Of a stretch of 64,000 nt of DNA, positions 59,771-64,000 are shown one piece after another (within the stretch, counting starts at the first letter, position 1; each line of letters begins with the position of its first letter). The DNA lies in the NCBI GenBank assembly GCA_963704615.1, contig OY969923.1, positions 2,480,001 through 2,544,000 of the forward strand. Direction: 5' to 3'. The position numbers were made by a program, and so were the translations under genes. The notes under the pieces are model-generated. The model was not told where the DNA came from and ran no database searches. It saw only the letters and a list, made by a program, of their open reading frames with translations. The stretch comes from Bog-756 sp963704615 (GTDB lineage Bacteria > Actinomycetota > Acidimicrobiia > Acidimicrobiales > RAAP-2).

Positions 59771-61149
59771 GCCGAAGGTCGTGTGCGGGCCACGTCCTCG
59801 GGGGTCGGTGTGCGTTCGAACCGGGCCTCGTCGGGCAGCAGGTCGACGATGGCGGCCATCAGCACCGCGGTGTCGGCCACCGCGTCCTCGAGACCCATGG
59901 GCACCGCCGAACCGACGCTGACCCGGACCCGAGGCGGGTGCTGCAGGTTGGTCATGTTGGGGATCTTCGACGCACGGGGCCAGACCCGCTCGGTCCCCCA
60001 CAGGCCGATGGGGACGACCGGGGCGCCGCTCTCCGCGGCCAGCCGGGCGGTGCCGGTGCGGCCGTGCAGCACGGGGTCGAAGAACTCTTCACCACGGGGG
60101 ATGGTGCCCTGGGGGAGCACGATGACCACCTCGCCGGCCCGCAGCGCGGCGGCGGCCCGGCCCATCGGATCGGAGGATCCGCTGCCCCGCTCGACGGGGA
60201 TCCCGCCCAGGGCCCGAGCCAGCCAACCCACGACGGGAGCGTCGAACACCTCTTGTTTGGCCATGAACCGCACCGGCCGACCCAGGCGTGCGGCCACCAG
60301 ACCGAGGGCGGCCACGTCGAAGTAGCTGCGGTGGTTGGAGGCCAGCAGTACCGGGCCCGACGTGGGGATGTTCTTCAGACCGTGCAGGTCGAACCGGGCG
60401 TAGGGAAACGCCTCGGGTCGGAACAGCAGCCTGGCCAGGTGATAGGGCTCGAGCCCGAGCAACGAAGGGATCCCCGGTGGCCGGTCCCAGTTCTCGAGCG
60501 GCCACCTCCGGGCCAGAGCCACCGCGACCAGCCGAGGGTCGGCGTTGACCGGATGGGGGTGGCCGACGGCAAAGAACAGGGGCAGGTCGAACACACTGTC
60601 CGAATAGGCATGGCTGTCGCCCAGCCGGATGTCGTGGGCGGCGGCCCACCGGGCCACGGCTGACCTCTTGCCCACGCCCCAGACGAAGGGGCCGTCCAGC
60701 CGGCCCGTGTAGCGACCGTCACGTTCGGCGTACCGAGTGGCGATGACCGCGTCGAAACCGAGGGCGTCGGCCAGGGGGATCACGAGATCGAGGGGTGAGG
60801 TGGTGGCCAGCACCAGCGGACGACCCTCGGCCTTGTGGGCGGCCAGCACCTCGAGCGCCCACGGCTGGACCAGGTCGACCAGGGGCTCCACCGCCCGTTT
60901 GCCGGCGCGCCGGGTGGCGTCCGCCGAGCGGTTGCGCATGACGGCGGCGGCGGCCCGGGCCAGCCCGATGAAGGGCACCGACTCGCCGAAGCGGTCATAG
61001 AAGCCGTACATGAGACGATCACCGGGGAGATGCCGCCCGGGCGAGAGGACGCCCTCGGCTTCGAGGGCGGCGTGGAACACCGGACCGCTGGCCGACCTGA
61101 TGAGGGTGCGGTCGAGATCGACGAACACGGCGCCGGCGGCATCGGGCAT
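59767..61149 (-). CDS. HAD-IB phosphatase/PlsC acyltransferase fusion
   Basis: A 460-residue bifunctional protein of the mycobacterial PlsC (Rv2483c) type. Residues 1-220: HAD-IB domain with intact motif I VDLDRTLI (Asp11, Asp13), motif II LATTSP and motif IV YSDSVFDLPLF. Residues about 245-440: acyltransferase domain with SNHRSYFD (HX4D, about 271), GGIPVERGSG, VLPQGTIPRG (the FPEG motif varied to LPQG) and VVPIGLWGTE. It should acylate lysophosphatidate and may dephosphorylate a phospholipid precursor. It overlaps murT by four bases, tying phospholipid and peptidoglycan genes in one operon. Confidence 0.88.
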   Translation of the reverse strand: MPDAAGAVFVDLDRTLIRSASGPVFHAALEAEGVLSPGRHLPGDRLMYGFYDRFGESVPFIGLARAAAAVMRNRSADATRRAGKRAVEPLVDLVQPWALEVLAAHKAEGRPLVLATTSPLDLVIPLADALGFDAVIATRYAERDGRYTGRLDGPFVWGVGKRSAVARWAAAHDIRLGDSHAYSDSVFDLPLFFAVGHPHPVNADPRLVAVALARRWPLENWDRPPGIPSLLGLEPYHLARLLFRPEAFPYARFDLHGLKNIPTSGPVLLASNHRSYFDVAALGLVAARLGRPVRFMAKQEVFDAPVVGWLARALGGIPVERGSGSSDPMGRAAAALRAGEVVIVLPQGTIPRGEEFFDPVLHGRTGTARLAAESGAPVVPIGLWGTERVWPRASKIPNMTNLQHPPRVRVSVGSAVPMGLEDAVADTAVLMAAIVDLLPDEARFERTPTPEDVARTRPSA

Positions 61150-61174
61150 GGCCTTACGCTAATGCCGGCCATGC
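61146..61174 (-). promoter_or_regulatory. palindrome over start of HAD-PlsC gene
   Basis: GCATGGCC (61146-61153) and GGCCATGC (61167-61174) form an inverted repeat spanning the ATG at 61149 and the -10-like TAGCGT six bases upstream of it. A repressor site on a leaderless promoter is possible. Confidence 0.4.
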
Positions 61175-61220
61175 GAGGCGGGAAGATCGGGAAGAGCAAC
61201 GAACTGCCCCGGACGCGGCA

Positions 61221-61253
61221 AAGGGACCGCCAGGGGGGGGAAGGCGGTCCCTT
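61221..61253. other. perfect 11-bp hairpin in divergent intergenic region
   Basis: AAGGGACCGCC (61221-61231) and GGCGGTCCCTT (61243-61253) with an 11-base loop rich in G. It lies between divergent genes, so it ends no known gene; neither side has a T tract. It could be a leader structure of the LysR gene. Confidence 0.5.
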
Positions 61254-61353
61254 CGCTCTGACACAACAAGGATTAGGAGGGGGATTCCTGTACATCCTGT
61301 GGTCGACTCTCATCGTATAACGAGCGCCAGCAATCAGTCAAGCAGCTAACAAC

Positions 61354-61366
61354 GATAGCCGCTATC
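61354..61366 (+). promoter_or_regulatory. LysR-type operator before the LysR gene
   Basis: GATAGC-C-GCTATC is a perfect palindrome ending ten bases before ATG 61377. It contains ATAG-N3-CTAT, in keeping with the dyad (T-N11-A class) sites of LysR regulators, and is probably used for autoregulation. Confidence 0.55.
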
Positions 61367-61376
61367 ATGTTTTGCG

Positions 61377-62291
61377 ATGGAGCTCCGGCATCTACAGGCG
61401 TTGACCGCCATCAGCGATCACGGCACCTTCTCGGCGGCGGCGGAACACCTGAGCACGGTGCAGTCCAACATTTCGGCGCACGTGGCCCGGCTCGAACGCG
61501 AGCTGGGGGCGCCGTTGATCGACCGGGCCGACGGCCGGCTCACCGAGGAGGGCACGGTGGTGGTGGCCCGGGCCCGGCGGATCCTGTCGGAGCTCGATGC
61601 CCTCATTTCGGACGTGGCCGCCTGCAAGGACGAAGTCACCGGGACCGTCCGGGTGGGCATGATCGGGACCACGGCGCGCTGGCTGGTCCCCCGCCTCATG
61701 GACATGGCCCGGAAGCGCCACCCCAATCTGCGGCTGGTGGTGGTCGAGGGCAACACCACCGGACTGGAGCCCCAACTGGCCAGCGGACAGCTCGACCTGG
61801 CCGTGCTCCACCTGCCGGTGGCCGGCCGCGACCTGGTGGCCCACTTGCTGTTCGAAGAGGACCTCATGCTCGTTCTCCCCCAGGGACATGCCATGGCCGA
61901 TGCCGGTCGCCCTCTGGCCCTCGAGGACCTCGCCGATCTGGAGCTGATCCTGCCCCTGCAGGGCACCGCCTTCCGGGACGAGCTCGATGCCGTGACCCGT
62001 CCCTTGGGGATCACCCTGTTGCCCACAGCCGAGATCGACGGCCTCCGCCTCATCGCATCGTTGACTTTCGAAGGATACGGACCGGCCATCCTGCCGGCCA
62101 CCGCCATTCCCTCGGTCCTGCGTTCACAGTTCCACCCGGTCCCCATCGAGGGTCTCCCCCGGCGCCGGGTGGGCGTCGCCCAACGCAGTCGGGGCCTTCC
62201 CTCGGCGCCGACCCGTGCCCTCAACGAGCTCCTCGAGGCGGTCGTGGCGGTGACCGACGAACGTCCCGAGGGCGTCCACCTCGAGAGCTGA
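61377..62291 (+). CDS. LysR-family transcriptional regulator
   Basis: A 304-residue LTTR. N-terminal winged HTH: MELRHLQALTAISDHGTFSA, AAEHLSTVQSNISAHVARLE and RELGAPLIDRADGRLTEEG. The effector domain begins TVRVGMIGTTARWLVPRLMD and has the two-lobe periplasmic-binding layout; GQLDLAVLHLP is the usual hinge segment. The divergent gene across 227 bases is the HAD-PlsC fusion, so that operon is a candidate target. The effector is unknown. Confidence 0.9.
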   Translation: MELRHLQALTAISDHGTFSAAAEHLSTVQSNISAHVARLERELGAPLIDRADGRLTEEGTVVVARARRILSELDALISDVAACKDEVTGTVRVGMIGTTARWLVPRLMDMARKRHPNLRLVVVEGNTTGLEPQLASGQLDLAVLHLPVAGRDLVAHLLFEEDLMLVLPQGHAMADAGRPLALEDLADLELILPLQGTAFRDELDAVTRPLGITLLPTAEIDGLRLIASLTFEGYGPAILPATAIPSVLRSQFHPVPIEGLPRRRVGVAQRSRGLPSAPTRALNELLEAVVAVTDERPEGVHLES

Positions 62292-62307
62292 CCTGGTCCG
62301 AGCCGGG

Positions 62308-62931
62308 CTAGAGCTCCGGTGCCCGAGCCTCGCGCCACATGCGCCAGATGGTGGGGTTCCCTCGTTTGGAGCAGAGCTCCTCGATGACCTCGAAACCGAA
62401 CCGCGAGTAGAAGGGGACGTTGCGCTCCTTGGAGGACTCGAGGTAGGCGGGAAACCCGGATTCGTCGATGCGCTCGACCATCGTCTGCATCAGAGCCGAT
62501 CCCATCCCCTTCCCCTGCTGGGCGGGTTCGGTCCCGAGGGTGGCCAGGTACCAGTGCGGTTCTTTGGGGTGGAGCCCATCCACCTCGAACAAGAGCCGCA
62601 GGGCACGGTGGGTGCGCTCGCTGGCCAGGTACGGGGCCACCGGTAGCAGCTGGATCAGCTCACGGAGTCCATTCCGATGGGCATCGGGTGGCCCCCACAG
62701 GGCGGCCGCCTCCCCGTGCTCGGTGGTGTACACGTGGCCGTAGGGCATGTACTGGCGCCGGAGCTGGGAAGTGAAGAAGGAGCGGAGGCCCCGACGTCGG
62801 CGGCGCTCGCCGGCGAACATGAAGTTGGCCACCGGATCATCGGCAAAGGCGCGCTCCAACATGTCGGCCAGACCGGGGACGTCGGCGGCGCTCGCCCGGC
62901 GTGTCACTGGCTCCCCGGCTGCGCGTTGCAC
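62308..62931 (-). CDS. GNAT-family N-acetyltransferase
   Basis: A 207-residue acetyltransferase. Acetyl-CoA site: LGTEPAQQGKGMGSALMQTM (Q/RxxGxG/A, about residues 135-150), preceded by strand HWYLATLG and followed by YLESSKERNVPFYSRFGFEV. It transfers an acetyl group to an amine of unknown identity. GTG 62931 or GTG 62907 may start it. It converges with the LysR gene, with 16 bases between. Confidence 0.85.
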   Translation of the reverse strand: MQRAAGEPVTRRASAADVPGLADMLERAFADDPVANFMFAGERRRRRGLRSFFTSQLRRQYMPYGHVYTTEHGEAAALWGPPDAHRNGLRELIQLLPVAPYLASERTHRALRLLFEVDGLHPKEPHWYLATLGTEPAQQGKGMGSALMQTMVERIDESGFPAYLESSKERNVPFYSRFGFEVIEELCSKRGNPTIWRMWREARAPEL

Positions 62932-62955
62932 TCGGCGATGGTACCGCCGCTGCCG

Positions 62956-63591
62956 TCAGTTCAGCGCCGGATCCTCGGGGAATCCCGACACCACCGCGAG
63001 GGCGCCTCCCTGCCGGCGCAGGACCCGTCGCCACAGGCCCTCGGGATCGGCGGAAATGGGATCGGGTGCCTCGGCTCGCACCACATACCACGACCCTTCG
63101 GCGATTTCGGACTCGAGCTGGGCCGAGTCCCAGCCGGCGTACCCGGAGAAGAGCCGCACCCCGACGATCGCCTCCGCCAAGTCGGTGGGGTCGGTCCCGA
63201 GGTCGACGGTTCCCACCGGACGCTCACCGTCCACCAGCAGTCGCCACCCGGTGGGGCGCAGCACCGAGTCGTCGGCTGCCGCCTCCCGGGAGACCAGCCG
63301 GACCAGACCGATGAGCGCGTTGCGGGCCACCGGACCACCGGTGAACAGCTCGGAGGGTGCCGTCGCCCACCCCTGCCACTGCGGCAGCAGATCGACCACC
63401 GGAACGCCGCCGGGGCGATCGAGGACCACCCCCAGCGCGCCGTGGTCGCCGTGGTCGAGAATCAGCACCACCCGTCGGAAGAAGTTGGGATCGGCCAGAC
63501 GAGGGGCGGCCACGAGAAGGTGCCCGGCCAGATGCTCGGGAGGGGTGGCCCCGCCATAGGGCTCGAATGCGCTGAACGGCTCGATGGGCAC
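62956..63591 (-). CDS. YqgE/AlgH family protein
   Basis: A 211-residue member of the UPF0301 (YqgE/AlgH) family: LAGHLLVAAPRLADPNFFRR, VVLILDHGDHGALGVVLDRP, FTGGPVARNALIGLVRL, RLFSGYAGWDSAQLESEI and EGSWYVVRAE are the conserved blocks. Function is not established; AlgH was first linked to alginate regulation in Pseudomonas. GTG 63591 (VPIEPF) gives the usual length; upstream codons in the frame overlap the divergent gene. It lies 24 bases upstream of the GNAT gene on the same strand. Confidence 0.9.
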   Translation of the reverse strand: MPIEPFSAFEPYGGATPPEHLAGHLLVAAPRLADPNFFRRVVLILDHGDHGALGVVLDRPGGVPVVDLLPQWQGWATAPSELFTGGPVARNALIGLVRLVSREAAADDSVLRPTGWRLLVDGERPVGTVDLGTDPTDLAEAIVGVRLFSGYAGWDSAQLESEIAEGSWYVVRAEAPDPISADPEGLWRRVLRRQGGALAVVSGFPEDPALN

Positions 63592-63657
63592 GTCTCGATG
63601 ATGGCTCAACTGGTCGGCGGAGTGGCGCCAGTTGCCCGCTTCGGTGAGGCTGGGTCC

Positions 63658-64000
63658 ATGCCGCTCGTCTCCCTCGACCCCGTCCGTCCCCATGTCCGAT
63701 TGGTGACGTTGGACAACCCCTCTCGCCTCAACTCGATGTCCTTCGCGCTGGTGACCGATCTGTACGCCGCCCTGGAGGAAGTGGCCGCCGACAACGACTG
63801 CCGGGTGGTGGTCCTGACCGGCGCCGGTCGCGCCTTCTGTTCGGGGCTCGAGTTGGAGAGCGCAGGGCTTCCTCCCGGCACTGAGGATCTCGGCCGCCAC
63901 CGCCTCGGCATGCGGGCGATGGAGTACATGGGCGGCATCGTTCCGGCCATGCGCGCTCTGCCCCAGCCGATCGTGGCCGCCATCAAAGGCCCCGCCTATG
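63658..64000 (+). CDS. enoyl-CoA hydratase/isomerase family protein, 3' truncated by window edge
   Basis: 114 codons are visible from ATG 63658. VRLVTLDNPSRLNSMSFALV is the crotonase start; VVVLTGAGRAFCSGLELESA is the first oxyanion-hole region (usually GxG-x-FCAGxD/E, here FCSGLEL), and LPQPIVAAIKGPAY begins the second (GxAxGGG), cut off by the end. Members hydrate or isomerise enoyl-CoA thioesters. The rest of the gene lies outside the window. Confidence 0.9.
   Translation, partial: MPLVSLDPVRPHVRLVTLDNPSRLNSMSFALVTDLYAALEEVAADNDCRVVVLTGAGRAFCSGLELESAGLPPGTEDLGRHRLGMRAMEYMGGIVPAMRALPQPIVAAIKGPAY

Noticed and set aside
61221..61253. Perfect hairpin taken as a terminator
   Set aside because: It lies between two divergent gene starts and has no T tract, so it has no gene to terminate.
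1..64000. Phage, CRISPR-Cas, secretion system or biosynthetic megasynthase
   Set aside because: No array of short repeats, no Cas, capsid, portal, PKS or NRPS motifs were found on either strand.

Overview
The window is high-GC DNA from an actinomycete-type bacterium. The evidence is a MurT/GatD lipid II amidation pair, a SigE-type sigma factor, DUF2510 and MmyB-type regulators, many GTG starts, four-base gene overlaps and several predicted leaderless promoters. The mix of acyl-CoA dehydrogenase, nitronate monooxygenases, luciferase-like oxidoreductase, SDRs and VOC proteins would suit an Acidimicrobiia-like lineage, but that placement is inference. No rRNA, CRISPR array, phage structural gene or replication origin was seen. 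One tRNA (Val, anticodon CAC) is present.

Layout. 1-12.6 kb: catabolic and housekeeping genes on the + strand (3' part of an acyl-CoA dehydrogenase family gene, TetR regulator, nitronate monooxygenase, LpdA-like flavoprotein lacking one redox Cys, secreted esterase, luciferase-like oxidoreductase, a four-gene membrane/transport cluster, SDR, PEP mutase/isocitrate lyase family protein, DUF2510 membrane protein). 12.6-20.6 kb: a patchwork of small Cys-motif proteins, a secreted lipase flanked by two paralogues of a small secreted protein (one broken), a pentapeptide-repeat/fibronectin secreted protein, a TetR-like regulator and a beta-propeller remnant. 20.6-23.3 kb: small membrane proteins and two head-to-head ArsR/SRPBCC pairs sharing CAAC-N6-GTTG palindromes. 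23.7-27.5 kb: SigE-type sigma factor with a one-TM partner and a secreted copper-monooxygenase-like protein. 27.8-34.2 kb: a minus-strand run of redox genes (F420-type dinucleotide-binding protein, duplicated VOC protein, flavoprotein reductase, VOC protein, peroxiredoxin-like protein, GH15 glycosidase). 34.4-39.4 kb: a cupin pseudogene, SnoaL-like protein, second nitronate monooxygenase, second peroxiredoxin, PPOX-type flavoprotein and a hypothetical protein. 39.4-47.1 kb: a mobile-DNA-scarred stretch with regulator and recombinase fragments, aldo/keto reductase, PPOX protein, a complete IS21-family element with 5-bp target duplication that cut the end of an MFS gene, an MmyB-type regulator and the tRNA-Val gene with repeats of its 3' end. 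47.2-64 kb: amidase, VOC protein, a membrane protein and two lipid/cell-wall operons that converge at 57.6 kb, then LysR, GNAT, YqgE/AlgH and the start of an enoyl-CoA hydratase.

The most interesting assembly is the TetR-flanked operon at 51.3-57.6 kb: a fatty acyl-CoA reductase fused to an unusual HAD domain, a zinc alcohol dehydrogenase, a LarA (nickel-pincer lactate racemase)-like protein and a PlsC acyltransferase, each overlapping the next by four bases. It looks like an uncharacterised lipid pathway. The facing operon (HAD-PlsC fusion, murT, gatD) carries an apparent one-base frameshift near the 5' end of murT.
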